Of a stretch of 44,716 bases of DNA, positions 27,798-36,413 are shown piece after piece. Position numbers and translations under genes: made by a program. This stretch comes from Gammaproteobacteria bacterium (lineage in GTDB: Bacteria; Pseudomonadota; Gammaproteobacteria; SZUA-140). Position 1 is the first letter of the stretch; each line of letters begins with the position of its first letter. Under the pieces are notes generated by a model. It was not told the DNA's origin and did no database searches. It was given only the letters and a program-made list of their open reading frames with translations. The stretch lies in NCBI GenBank assembly GCA_021648525.1, contig JAKISP010000035.1, positions 1 to 44,716 on the forward strand, in the 5' to 3' direction.

Positions 27798-29726
27798 ATG
27801 GAAATATTTTATCTGCAACGTCGGGCTACGATAGCCGCGATGCCTGGCTTGATGCGGAGCCATTTTTTATTCAGTCTGTTTTTATTGTTTGCTAGCATAT
27901 TGCTGGTGGGTTGTGGCGCATCTGGTGGCAGCGCCGCAGAGGCAGAAGGTGATGGCGAAATTATTATTGGGCTTACTGATGCAGAAGGTGATTTTGCCAG
28001 TTATACCGTGGACGTATTGTCGCTGACACTCACCAAAGCCAATGGCGCCGTAGTTGAAACACTGCCTTTATCGACCCGCGTAGACTTTGCGCAATACACC
28101 GAGATGACAGAATTCCTCACGGCGGCCACGGTGCCCAATGGTGTCTACGTCAAGGCCAGCATGGTACTGGATTACAGTGATGCCGATATCTGGGTGGAAA
28201 ATGCAGCGGGTGATGCGGTGAAGGTTAACAACATCGTCGATACAAATGGTATGGCGCTGAGACAGCTGGATGTGGCTGTAAATCTTGAAGAGCATACCAG
28301 GCTAGTGATTGCACCGGGTATCCCGAGCCATCTTACGCTGGACTTTGATCTTAAGGCCTCCAACAAGGTGCGCTTTGATGAGGCGGGTGTGCCGACACAA
28401 GTGGTCAAACCTTTTTTGTTGGCCGATGTGACGCTTGAAAACCCCAAAATACATCGCTTGCGCGGGTTGTTGGCCAGTGTCGATGTGGCGGAGAGTCGTT
28501 TTGAAATTATTTTGCGCCCGTTTCACCATCGCCTGGCGACAGATCGTCACCGTCGTCATTTTGGTCAACTGGAAGTAATCACCAACAGTGCCACACTGTT
28601 TGAAATCAACAATGATGATTATCAGGGACGGGCAGGTCTGGTCGCGCTGGAGGAGCAACCAGAATTTACCGCAACCATTGTTATCGGCAATTTAAAACTC
28701 AACCCGCGCCGTTTTGAGGCACGAGAAGTCTATGCCGGTTCTAGCGTGCCGGGTGGTGAGCTGGATGTAGTGACAGGTAATGTGATTGCGCGCAATGGTG
28801 ATTCACTCATCGTGAAAGGTGCCACTCTGATACGTGCCGGTGGTAGTGTGATTTTTAACGATGAAGTCATCGTGAATATGGGTGATTTAACTCAGGTGAA
28901 ACGTCAACTTTCCATGAGCACGGATTACGATATTGATGATGTTTCTGTGGGACAGCGAGTACGTGCGTTTGGTGTGTTGACCAATGACATAGCCAGTCAG
29001 CTGGAAATGGATGCCGGAGTGAATAACCGGGGCAGAGTGAAAATGCGTTTGACCACATTGCGCGGCACGGTGCTGGACGTGGTGAGTATTCCCGAACAGC
29101 CACTACCGTTTGTGCTCGATTTGCAGGCCATTGATGGTCGTTACACAGGTTTGTTTGATTTCAGTGGTACAGGTGATGAATCCGTGAATGATGCTGACCC
29201 TGCCTTTTATGAAATTGATGTAGCAACACTGGATGTGAGTGAACTGGCCAGCGGTACTCCGGTGAAAGTGCGCGGGTTTGTGCGACCTTTCGGAGAGGTG
29301 ACTGCCGCAGCGCCCAGTGATTTTGCAGCACACACGATTGTGGACGTAACGGCGCTGAAAGCGGTGATGACGATTGGCTGGACTCCTGCATCACTGACCG
29401 CTATTGCAAGTAGCTCTGCTGACAGTTTGACATTCAACCTGGCGGGTGTGGGCAGATTTCATCATATCTCCCGTGCCAGAGTCGCGATTGATCTCACTAC
29501 AGCGAATGCAGCACCACGCATCATACCGCGTGAAAATGGTACTGGAATGTATCGGCTGGTACAGTCGGGTACCGTTCAGGTGTATACCCGTTTCGAGAAT
29601 TTTACGGCTGATCTTGAAGCTCGCCTGCGGGATGGTGCGCTGGTGAAACATGTTGCGGCAAGTGGCCCGTATAATGATGCCCGTGTCACGATCACTGCGG
29701 GATTTGTAACGATGTTGCTCGAATAG
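27798..29726 (+). CDS. DUF4382 domain lipoprotein
   Basis: This 642-residue protein begins at ATG 27798 after AGGAG. A hydrophobic signal ends in the lipobox LLVGC (Cys39), followed by a Gly/Ser/Ala linker. DUF4382 spans about 52-215 (GEIIIGLTDAEGDFASYTVDVLSLTL...VDFAQYTE...VPNGVYVKASM). The remainder is beta-rich with repeated OB-like strands (LRGLLASVDVAES, VVTGNVIARNGDSLIVKG, LRGTVLDVVS), resembling DUF5666 domains. It is probably an outer-membrane lipoprotein facing the periplasm or the surface. No enzyme motif is visible. It closes the ECF-associated gene set before a strong terminator. Confidence 0.85.
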   Translation: MEIFYLQRRATIAAMPGLMRSHFLFSLFLLFASILLVGCGASGGSAAEAEGDGEIIIGLTDAEGDFASYTVDVLSLTLTKANGAVVETLPLSTRVDFAQYTEMTEFLTAATVPNGVYVKASMVLDYSDADIWVENAAGDAVKVNNIVDTNGMALRQLDVAVNLEEHTRLVIAPGIPSHLTLDFDLKASNKVRFDEAGVPTQVVKPFLLADVTLENPKIHRLRGLLASVDVAESRFEIILRPFHHRLATDRHRRHFGQLEVITNSATLFEINNDDYQGRAGLVALEEQPEFTATIVIGNLKLNPRRFEAREVYAGSSVPGGELDVVTGNVIARNGDSLIVKGATLIRAGGSVIFNDEVIVNMGDLTQVKRQLSMSTDYDIDDVSVGQRVRAFGVLTNDIASQLEMDAGVNNRGRVKMRLTTLRGTVLDVVSIPEQPLPFVLDLQAIDGRYTGLFDFSGTGDESVNDADPAFYEIDVATLDVSELASGTPVKVRGFVRPFGEVTAAAPSDFAAHTIVDVTALKAVMTIGWTPASLTAIASSSADSLTFNLAGVGRFHHISRARVAIDLTTANAAPRIIPRENGTGMYRLVQSGTVQVYTRFENFTADLEARLRDGALVKHVAASGPYNDARVTITAGFVTMLLE

Positions 29727-29769
29727 CCAGACAGACACGCTACGCTGGCGTTGCGGTTATGTTTTGAAG

Positions 29770-29803
29770 CAGGCTCCCTTGATAACAGGGGAGCCTGTTT
29801 TTT
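29770..29803 (+). terminator. intrinsic terminator after the DUF4382 gene
   Basis: A 9-bp GC-rich stem (CAGGCTCCC / GGGAGCCTG) closes a loop of about 10 nt and is followed by six T residues. It ends the rightward unit that starts with the ECF sigma gene. Confidence 0.85.
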
Positions 29804-29860
29804 ATGTGTTTTAGAATTTAAGCGTGCGCACGTGAATGATCTCGCTGGCATATTAAACTG

Positions 29861-30328
29861 CTAACCTGCGGCTCCACCAAACCCCTGTTGTCGCCACGCC
29901 TCATAAAGAAAAATTGCCACTGCATTAGAGAGGTTCAGGCTGCGGCTATCGGCCAGCATCGGGATGCGTAGCACCTGTTCCGTTGGCAGCGATGTTAATA
30001 GTTCTGCGGGCAGGCCGCGCGACTCGGGGCCAAAAATCAGTGCGTCGTCTGTTTGATACTCAATTTCGGTGTGATTTCGTGACCCTTTGGTGGAGCAAGC
30101 GATCAGTCGTACCGGTTTCACCTCGGTGATGAAGCCTTCGATGTCGTCATATTCTTTTATCGATGCGAATTCATGATAGTCGAGCCCGGCGCGGCGTAGC
30201 CGCTTATCGTCAAATTCAAATCCACACGGATGAATCACATGCAGCTGCGCCCCACTGTTGGCGCAAAGGCGTATAATGTTGCCAGTGTTGGGTGGAATCT
30301 CCGGCTGATAGAGTACGATATGAAACAT
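29861..30328 (-). CDS. trmL: tRNA (cytidine/uridine-34-2'-O)-methyltransferase
   Basis: This 155-residue SPOUT-class enzyme methylates the 2'-OH of wobble nucleotide 34 in tRNA-Leu isoacceptors. It matches from [24 protein letters not shown] to the trefoil-knot motifs FGPESRGLP and [16 protein letters not shown] longer in-frame ORF reaches to 30475 but adds 49 low-quality residues. I choose ATG 30328, the universal family start and family length. It is divergent from the dihydroorotate dehydrogenase gene. The 86-bp gap contains a 15-bp tandem repeat. Confidence 0.93.
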   Translation of the reverse strand: MFHIVLYQPEIPPNTGNIIRLCANSGAQLHVIHPCGFEFDDKRLRRAGLDYHEFASIKEYDDIEGFITEVKPVRLIACSTKGSRNHTEIEYQTDDALIFGPESRGLPAELLTSLPTEQVLRIPMLADSRSLNLSNAVAIFLYEAWRQQGFGGAAG

Positions 30329-30345
30329 GACGGGAATATACCACA

Positions 30346-30375
30346 GCGTGTGGCGATATAGCGTGTGACCATATA
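30346..30375. repeat. two tandem 15-bp direct repeats in the trmL-pyrD gap
   Basis: GCGTGTGGCGATATA (30346-30360) is followed at once by GCGTGTGACCATATA (30361-30375), 13 of 15 bases identical. The second copy runs into a TATAAT hexamer (30372-30377), so it overlaps a possible -10 of the rightward gene. It could be an operator or a chance duplication. Confidence 0.45.
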
Positions 30376-30414
30376 ATGGTGAGGCGACAATTGGGCAATA
30401 ATAAGGATGGCGAG

Positions 30415-31353
30415 TTGAGTAATCAAAATGAGATGTTGGCGGTTGAGTTTTGTGGGATGAAATTTGCGACCCCACAGGTATTGCTGTCGGGTTGTGTTGG
30501 TTTTGGTGAGGAGTACACTCGCATTGAAGGGTTTTCCAATCGTGACGTGGGTGCGGTCTGTCTTAAGGGCACTACCGGCACGGCGCGTCTGGGCAATGCA
30601 CCACACCGTGTGATTGAGACGCCATCAGGGATGATTAATGCCATCGGCCTGCAAAACCCCGGTGCGCCGTATGTGGTGAATGAGATCCTGCCGACGCTCG
30701 ATTTTGACGAGACCCGTTTTATCGCCAATGTGTCAGGTTCGACCATTGAAGAATATATTGAAGTGACGCGGTTGTTTGACGATTCGCCGATCGATGCGAT
30801 TGAGATCAACATCTCCTGTCCCAATGTGAAAGAGGGTGGCGTTGCGTTTGGTAATGACCCTGAAATGTCGGCGCGGGTGGTTGAGGCGTGTCGTGCGGTG
30901 ACCAAAAAGCCATTGATCACCAAGCTCTCGCCCAATCAGACCGATATTGCCGGTAATGCCACGCGCTGCATTGAGGCCGGTACCGATGCCTTTGCGGTGA
31001 TTAATACATTAATGGGGATGGCGATCGATATCGAGCAGCGCACACCGATCATCGGCAATAACCAGGGTGGGCTCTCTGGCCCGGCGATTAAGCCGGTTGC
31101 GTTGCTGAAGACGCACCAGGTCTACCAGGTCTGCAAAGGGCACAATATTCCCATTATTGGGCAGGGTGGCATCATGACGGCGGAAGACGCAATTGAGTTT
31201 ATGATCGCCGGTGCCTCGGCAGTGGGTATTGGCACAGCGCTGTTTTATGATCCGCTGGTTTGCCCGAAGATTAATGCCGGGCTGGTTGAGTATATGGAGC
31301 GCCACTGCATGAGTAACATCTCACAACTGGTGGGGACGCTGCAGCTCAATTAA
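30415..31353 (+). CDS. pyrD: dihydroorotate dehydrogenase, class 1B type
   Basis: This 312-residue FMN enzyme oxidises dihydroorotate to orotate in pyrimidine synthesis. The catalytic base Cys is present in [11 protein letters not shown] (class 1; class 2 enzymes have Ser). [27 protein letters not shown] and GQGGI complete the FMN barrel. I choose TTG 30415, 7 nt after AAGGA, which matches the family length; ATG 30376 is in frame but overlaps a possible -10. Class 1B enzymes normally pair with PyrK to use NAD+. No pyrK is adjacent, and most gammaproteobacteria use the membrane-bound class 2 PyrD. A related dihydropyrimidine dehydrogenase role cannot be excluded. Confidence 0.85.
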   Translation: MSNQNEMLAVEFCGMKFATPQVLLSGCVGFGEEYTRIEGFSNRDVGAVCLKGTTGTARLGNAPHRVIETPSGMINAIGLQNPGAPYVVNEILPTLDFDETRFIANVSGSTIEEYIEVTRLFDDSPIDAIEINISCPNVKEGGVAFGNDPEMSARVVEACRAVTKKPLITKLSPNQTDIAGNATRCIEAGTDAFAVINTLMGMAIDIEQRTPIIGNNQGGLSGPAIKPVALLKTHQVYQVCKGHNIPIIGQGGIMTAEDAIEFMIAGASAVGIGTALFYDPLVCPKINAGLVEYMERHCMSNISQLVGTLQLN

Positions 31354-31392
31354 GCTAAGTTTGTTGAGGAATAAAGTTGTAGGGAGGCGAAA

Positions 31393-31734
31393 ATGGATGA
31401 ATTAGCAGGGCGGTCGTGTGAGGCGTGTCGTGCTGGCGCACCGCAGGTAACATCGCTGCAGTGTGAAGCGTTACTGGAGCAACTGCCGCAATGGCAATTG
31501 ATCAAAGTTGATGGGGTAAAACAACTAACGCGAATCTATCTTTTTAACGGCTTTTTAGATGCGATGGCGCAGGCAGAAAAGGTTGCGGAGATTGCGGCGC
31601 AGGAAAATCATCATCCAGTCTTGCTGGTGGAGTGGGGTAAACTCACGGTAACGTGGTGGACCCATAAAATCAAAGGGTTACATGAGAATGACTTTGTCAT
31701 GGCGGCTCGTACAGAGCGTTTGTTTACGTTTTGA
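31393..31734 (+). CDS. phhB: pterin-4a-carbinolamine dehydratase
   Basis: This 113-residue cytoplasmic protein carries the family motif ENHHPVLLVEWGKLTVTWWTHKIKGLHENDF, split here as ENHHP with catalytic His residues and the downstream TWWTH...G-H-NDF segment. It dehydrates 4a-hydroxytetrahydropterin during recycling of the cofactor of aromatic amino-acid hydroxylases. In bacteria lacking a hydroxylase it may serve molybdopterin or other pterin chemistry. It lies 39 bp after pyrD, same strand, with GGGAGG upstream of its ATG. No phhA is in the window. Confidence 0.92.
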   Translation: MDELAGRSCEACRAGAPQVTSLQCEALLEQLPQWQLIKVDGVKQLTRIYLFNGFLDAMAQAEKVAEIAAQENHHPVLLVEWGKLTVTWWTHKIKGLHENDFVMAARTERLFTF

Positions 31735-31830
31735 AAGTGTGATGCTGGTCTCATCTTTAGGCCCTATATAGCGGTAATTTCACCATAAACTTTAATTCTT
31801 ACCTCATATCGGTATATAGTGGAGATAATT

Positions 31831-31959
31831 ATGAAGTTCGCGCTGACAAACCGCGTGATAAAACAAGGTTTAAGTGGGTGGTGTGGGGATGAAAAAAGGG
31901 TTCAAAAAAGAGTTCGGGCTAGCGTTAGCGCTAGGTCTCTCGCCGTTAGCGCATGCTGA
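31831..31959 (+). CDS. possible 42-aa upstream ORF overlapping the next gene
   Basis: ATG 31831 follows GGAG at 7-nt spacing, a better ribosome binding site than that of the downstream gene. The frame runs 42 codons (MKFALTNRVIKQGLSGWCGDE...) and stops inside the signal-peptide region of the next gene, which is read in another frame. It may be a leader ORF that couples translation to the next gene, or chance. The product is basic and unrecognised. Confidence 0.3.
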   Translation: MKFALTNRVIKQGLSGWCGDEKRVQKRVRASVSARSLAVSAC

Positions 31960-34309
31960 TATTACATTCGATGTGTCAACATTTGTCGATGGGGTTGATA
32001 GTAATCCTGGCGATAATATCTGCCAGACAGCCAGCAATGCCTGTAGTCTGCGTGCCGCAGTGCAGGAGGCTAATCTTCATGATGGCGTCACTACCATCAA
32101 CCTGCTGGAGGGGCTTTATACCTTAGGTGAAGGTGTTGCTGATACTGAAGGCAATAATCAGAACCCGATTGATGATAGCGCTGGGGATCTTGATATTTTC
32201 AATGGAAAAACAGTCATTATAAACGGCGTAGGTTCAAGGGTTACGGCGATTGATGGCATGAGGGAAGACCGTGTCTTTGATGTGCGTAATGGTGCCCATT
32301 TGATATTGAACGATCTCACTGTGCGTAATGGCTTCGTCTTTATTCCTGTCATTAATCCTAATGTCTTTACGATTAGAGAGGATTATAGTTCTGATGAAGC
32401 GGGTGGTGGGATTAAGGTTGATGGCACTCTCGTACGTTCAGCGCTAACCCTGAACCGAGTGGCTGTTGTCGGCAACGCGGCCTCTGTGGGCGGTGGTGGC
32501 ATTGATATTTTATCGTCGAATGTAGAGATCAACGCCAGTACAATTAATGGTAACGATGTGGTCGGTTTTGGTGGTGGGCTTAGTATCATGAATAGCCGCG
32601 TTGATATTAATGATAGTGCGATTACCAATAACATCAATGATGCCCAGACGATTATCTTTGGCGGCGGCATCTTTAATTCATCGTCGGACGGGGACGATTA
32701 CTTAAATATTACCCGTTCAACCATTTCGAGCAATAGCGCCTACCGTGATGGTGGCGGGATTTACCATCAGTTTGGTGAATTGAAGATTGTTAATTCGACC
32801 ATTAGTGGTAATACCGCCGGGAAATGGGGTGGTGGTCTGTTTAATGCGGACACGCTCTTCTGGACTGATGTGGATCTGATTCAAACCACGATTACCGATA
32901 ATGCAGCGATTGGTAATATTAACGACGATACACAGACTCAGCAGTTTCCTGATGAGCCTAAAGGGGGCGGGATTTATAATCGTGCTCAGACAGGGACGAT
33001 GGGTGCCGCACACATGAATCTGTTTAATAGTATTGTTTCAGGAAATGGCCTGGGTAATGATTGCTATAACGATCTGATGACTTCCAATACAAACAAAGCG
33101 TTTATCAACAAAGTGGGCACATTGATTTCCAATGAGTCCTGTTTGAACCTGAATGAGCCTGTACCTGCTTATGGTTTGCCGCATTTTCAGTCGTTGACTT
33201 TTAATGGTGGTGGCGCAGAGACACACGCGCTGCTGAACGCAAGTGACGCGATTCGTTTAGGGGTCATCGAATACTGCCCCGATCATGATCAGCGAAGATT
33301 TGAGCGCCGAGGTTTAAGTTGTGATAGTGGTGCCTATGAGTTTGCAGCGAATGAATTTAGTATGCCATTGGTCGAGGTTGCCATCGCGTTTGGTGGAGAG
33401 CCTTTAAATTATCGGCCTGAGGTATCTAATCTGCTGATTGATGTTGCTCCTGGGATGACAGTATCCGGTCAGCTAGTCGTTTTCGACAGGGATGAGGAGG
33501 ATCTAGCAGGTGGCTCCTATAAGCAAATTACCCCTCCCTTTACGACGAAGGGCTTTGTGACTAGCCTGGGCGAAGAGACCGGCGCATTTACCTACTCGGC
33601 AGTGGCTGGTAGCAGTGGGATTGACCAGTTTGGTTTTGAGTACTGTGATGCAGGAGGCCTTTGTGACCAGGGCGTTGTCTCCGTGCTGATTAATAATGTC
33701 GCGGTGGAGTCTGGCGTGACGGCGACGATTTCTCCTGGTGATGGAACGGTGAGCCTGGTAACAGTGATTGCGGATGCCGACCTGGTTGGCACGCTCTCTG
33801 ATGCTGATTTTGCGTTTCCGTTGGGCGCAATGTTTTTTGATGTGACCGGTATTCCTACTGATCAGAGTTCTGTGACGGTTACTCTGGTACTTCCCGCTGG
33901 TCTGGATGTAGCACAGGATGCGGTGGTGAGAAAGATGAATCGCTTTGATACCTGGATGACGCTTAGTAATATTGTGAATCCTGATTTATCATCTGCTGTT
34001 TTTACCCCAGCGGCAGGCGCTACCCCCGCGATGGTGACGCTAACACTGGTGGATAACGATATCTTTGATCTTGATAGAAGGATGGGGTCGATTAGTGACC
34101 CAGTTGCAGTGGGTGTCTCAGCAGGGCCCACAATCACAACCCCCAATCCAACCCCAACCCCAACCCCCACAAATCCAGCGCCAGCTGTCGGGACGGATGT
34201 TGCTGTTGAGGGTGGCGGTGGTGGTGGCGGTGCAGCTGGCTTAGGTTATCTCTCGGCGCTGTTATTATTAGGGTTGTGGCGACGACGTTTTAACGCGATT
34301 CAGCACTAA
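31889..34309 (+). CDS. secreted CSLREA / parallel beta-helix protein with GlyGly-CTERM anchor
   Basis: The start at ATG 31889 gives 806 residues with a signal peptide (MKKGFKKEFGLALALGLSPLAHA). A CSLREA-type N-terminal motif follows (DNICQTASNACSLRAAVQEAN). Then comes a right-handed beta-helix (about 60-420) built from repeats such as STINGN, SAITNN, STISSN and STISGNTAGKWGGGLFN, and a choice-of-anchor Q-like end (GVIEYCPDHDQRR...CDSGAYEF). A beta-rich region and a Pro/Thr linker (PTPTPTPTNPAP) lead to a classic GlyGly-CTERM: seven Gly, hydrophobic helix, RRR. Such tails are cleaved by rhombosortase and the protein is exported by type II secretion. Function is probably surface binding or polysaccharide interaction. 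It is followed by a strong terminator. Confidence 0.88.
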   Translation: MKKGFKKEFGLALALGLSPLAHADITFDVSTFVDGVDSNPGDNICQTASNACSLRAAVQEANLHDGVTTINLLEGLYTLGEGVADTEGNNQNPIDDSAGDLDIFNGKTVIINGVGSRVTAIDGMREDRVFDVRNGAHLILNDLTVRNGFVFIPVINPNVFTIREDYSSDEAGGGIKVDGTLVRSALTLNRVAVVGNAASVGGGGIDILSSNVEINASTINGNDVVGFGGGLSIMNSRVDINDSAITNNINDAQTIIFGGGIFNSSSDGDDYLNITRSTISSNSAYRDGGGIYHQFGELKIVNSTISGNTAGKWGGGLFNADTLFWTDVDLIQTTITDNAAIGNINDDTQTQQFPDEPKGGGIYNRAQTGTMGAAHMNLFNSIVSGNGLGNDCYNDLMTSNTNKAFINKVGTLISNESCLNLNEPVPAYGLPHFQSLTFNGGGAETHALLNASDAIRLGVIEYCPDHDQRRFERRGLSCDSGAYEFAANEFSMPLVEVAIAFGGEPLNYRPEVSNLLIDVAPGMTVSGQLVVFDRDEEDLAGGSYKQITPPFTTKGFVTSLGEETGAFTYSAVAGSSGIDQFGFEYCDAGGLCDQGVVSVLINNVAVESGVTATISPGDGTVSLVTVIADADLVGTLSDADFAFPLGAMFFDVTGIPTDQSSVTVTLVLPAGLDVAQDAVVRKMNRFDTWMTLSNIVNPDLSSAVFTPAAGATPAMVTLTLVDNDIFDLDRRMGSISDPVAVGVSAGPTITTPNPTPTPTPTNPAPAVGTDVAVEGGGGGGGAAGLGYLSALLLLGLWRRRFNAIQH

Positions 34310-34311
34310 AT

Positions 34312-34339
34312 AAAAAAGCCTGCATTAGCAGGCTTTTTT
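34312..34339. terminator. bidirectional intrinsic terminator
   Basis: A perfect 12-bp stem (AAAAAAGCCTGC / GCAGGCTTTTTT) closes an ATTA loop. It has A-tract and T-tract on either side, so it can stop transcription from both the beta-helix gene (plus) and the methyltransferase gene (minus). Confidence 0.88.
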
Positions 34340-34359
34340 ATTGCTGAGTCTATGGCGCT

Positions 34360-34836
34360 TTAAATCCAGCGCCGAACGCGTTTTTTATAGGCGCGGTATT
34401 CATCGCCAAATTTCTGTTCCAGATAGCGTTCCTCTGGCTTGATCAGTGTGAGTTGTATCGCGATCAAAGTAATGGGTAGCAGTGCTAGCAACCAGGCATT
34501 ATCGATCGCAAACGAGAGCCCGCCGTAGCAGAGGGTTAGCCCTGTGTAGAGCGGGTTTCGTGAATAACTGAACATACCGCTGTCGATGATCGTTGTCGTC
34601 GCCACACCCGGTTCTGAGGGTTGATTCTGTTTGCTGAGTGCCTGCTTTGAGTAGAGGATAACCAGGCTGCCGATTACCAACAGCGGTGCGCCGACCATGT
34701 GAAGGGTGGTTGAGCCACTTAATGGGCCAAAATTAAGGGTATGGTAGTAATTTAAGGCAAGCCCTGATATAAGGCTGCTGCCAAAATAGATGTCGGCAGT
34801 GCGCCATAGACTGCTGTGCGCAGCGTCAGTTGTCAC
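34360..34836 (-). CDS. isoprenylcysteine/phospholipid methyltransferase-like membrane protein
   Basis: This 158-residue protein has about four hydrophobic segments. The C-terminal signature YSRNPLYTGLTLCYGG...IKPEERYLEQKFGDEYRAYKKRVRRWI is typical of the ICMT/PEMT-like methyltransferase families, where RNPLY and EE/EYxxY bind S-adenosylmethionine. The substrate is not known in bacteria of this type. It starts at GTG 34836, with a GGGGGAA ribosome binding site. It lies 152 bp downstream of ntrC on the same strand, beyond a possible hairpin terminator. Confidence 0.82.
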   Translation of the reverse strand: MTTDAAHSSLWRTADIYFGSSLISGLALNYYHTLNFGPLSGSTTLHMVGAPLLVIGSLVILYSKQALSKQNQPSEPGVATTTIIDSGMFSYSRNPLYTGLTLCYGGLSFAIDNAWLLALLPITLIAIQLTLIKPEERYLEQKFGDEYRAYKKRVRRWI

Positions 34837-34871
34837 GAAAAGATTCCCCCAGGATGTGAAACTTAAAGACC

Positions 34872-34894
34872 GACTATTTTACTCGGAAATAGTC
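34872..34894 (-). terminator. possible hairpin terminator after ntrC
   Basis: GACTATTT (34872-34879) pairs with AAATAGTC (34887-34894) across a 7-nt loop, between ntrC and the methyltransferase gene. The following U-tract on the minus strand is weak (TCTTT), so termination would be partial. Confidence 0.35.
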
Positions 34895-34988
34895 CGGCAA
34901 GTCAGCCTAAAACAGGTTTTTATTTTTAAATCAAGGTTTTAATCTGTGGTACTCGCGGTACGTGAGGGTTGCACCGCAAGCAAAGAGG

Positions 34989-36413
34989 TTAATCTGAGGG
35001 CGGGGTATCGACTTCATCCATCTTGAGTTCTTTAATTTTACGGGTCAGGGTATTACGTCCCCAGCCGAGTAATTTAGCGGCTTCCTGACGGCGACCCCCG
35101 GTGTGTTTAAGTGCAGATTCAATCATGATGCGTTCAAAGGTGGGGACGGCTGAGTCGAGAATCTCTTTGCTGCCCTGATGTAGTTGCGCATCGGCCCAAT
35201 ATTTAAGTGCGGACTCCCAGTCGCTAGCGGAAGATTCACGGCTATTATCATTTTTCAGTTCAGGTGGCAGATCTTCCAGGTGGATGGTCTGGCCGGGTGA
35301 CATCACGGTTAACCAGCGGCAGGTATTTTCAAGCTGACGCACATTACCTGGCCACGGATATTGCGAGAGAAACTGGCTGGTCTCATCATCGAGCACCTTG
35401 AGGTCAACCGCCAGCTCTATTGCCGCGCGGTGGAGGAAATGATCGGCCATCATTTTGATGTCTTCACGGCGCTCAGAAAGCGATGGGATGTGGATGCGAA
35501 TCACATTGAGCCGGTGGTAGAGATCTTCACGAAAGAGGCCGTCACTGACGCGCTGCTCGAGGTCCTGGTGGGTGGCAGCGATAATTCGGACGTCACTTTT
35601 AACCGAGGTATGTCCGCCGACACGGTAGTATTCACCATCGGAAAGCACACGTAGCAGGCGTGTTTGAAGTTCGATCGGCATATCGCCAATCTCGTCCAGA
35701 AACAGCGTGCCACCACTGGCTTGTTCAAAACGTCCAGCGCGCGAGTTTTGTGCGCCGGTAAACGCGCCGCGTTCGTGTCCGAATAGTTCAGATTCGAGCA
35801 GATCTTTAGGAATGGCGGCGGTATTAATCGCAATAAAGGGTGATTTTGTACGTGGGCTGTGGCGATGCAGTGCCTGCGCAACGAGTTCTTTACCGGTGCC
35901 CGACTGCCCTGTAATCAGTACGGTCATATTGGAGCGTGAGAGACGACCAATGGCACGAAACACTTCCTGCATGGCGGGCGCTTCCCCAACAATGTCAGTG
36001 ACGGCTGCTTGCTCGGAACGGCTCACTTGTGTGTTGCTGGTGCGGCGACGTTGTTTGATTGCGCGCTTAACTAATTCGGTTGCTTCGTCAATATCAAACG
36101 GTTTAGGGAGATATTCAAACGCGCCACCTTCATAGGCTGCAACGGCACTATCAAGATCTGAATGACCGGTCATGATGATGGTTGGCAGGTCTGGGTAGGT
36201 AGTTTTAATCGCTTCCAGCAGTGCCAGCCCATCCATCCCCGGCATGCGAATGTCGGTGATGATAGCATCTGGCTGCTCAGTGGCAAGTTTATCAAGTACG
36301 CCAGCGGCACTTTTAAAGCAGGTGGTTTCCATCTCTGCTTTTGCTAGTGCTTTTTCGAGCACCCAGCGAATGGAGCGGTCATCATCGATGACCCAGATAT
36401 GTTCCTTACTCAT
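34989..36413 (-). CDS. ntrC: nitrogen regulation response regulator NtrC (sigma-54 activator)
   Basis: This 474-residue protein has a receiver (Asp54 in IITDIRMPGMDG). The AAA+ domain has Walker A GQSGTGKE (usually GESGTGKE) and the sigma-54 contact loop GAFTGA. The C-terminal Fis-type helix-turn-helix is GGRRQEAAKLLGWGRNTLTRKI. Phosphorylated NtrC activates sigma-54 promoters of nitrogen-assimilation genes. The start is ATG 36413, the family start; a longer in-frame ORF to 36524 runs back into ntrB. It overlaps the ntrB end by 8 bp, so translation is coupled. Confidence 0.95.
   Translation of the reverse strand: MSKEHIWVIDDDRSIRWVLEKALAKAEMETTCFKSAAGVLDKLATEQPDAIITDIRMPGMDGLALLEAIKTTYPDLPTIIMTGHSDLDSAVAAYEGGAFEYLPKPFDIDEATELVKRAIKQRRRTSNTQVSRSEQAAVTDIVGEAPAMQEVFRAIGRLSRSNMTVLITGQSGTGKELVAQALHRHSPRTKSPFIAINTAAIPKDLLESELFGHERGAFTGAQNSRAGRFEQASGGTLFLDEIGDMPIELQTRLLRVLSDGEYYRVGGHTSVKSDVRIIAATHQDLEQRVSDGLFREDLYHRLNVIRIHIPSLSERREDIKMMADHFLHRAAIELAVDLKVLDDETSQFLSQYPWPGNVRQLENTCRWLTVMSPGQTIHLEDLPPELKNDNSRESSASDWESALKYWADAQLHQGSKEILDSAVPTFERIMIESALKHTGGRRQEAAKLLGWGRNTLTRKIKELKMDEVDTPPSD

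Noticed and set aside
34140-34175. C/A-rich CCCCAACCC tract as a regulatory or recombination repeat
   Set aside because: It encodes the Pro/Thr linker before the GlyGly-CTERM and is explained by coding.
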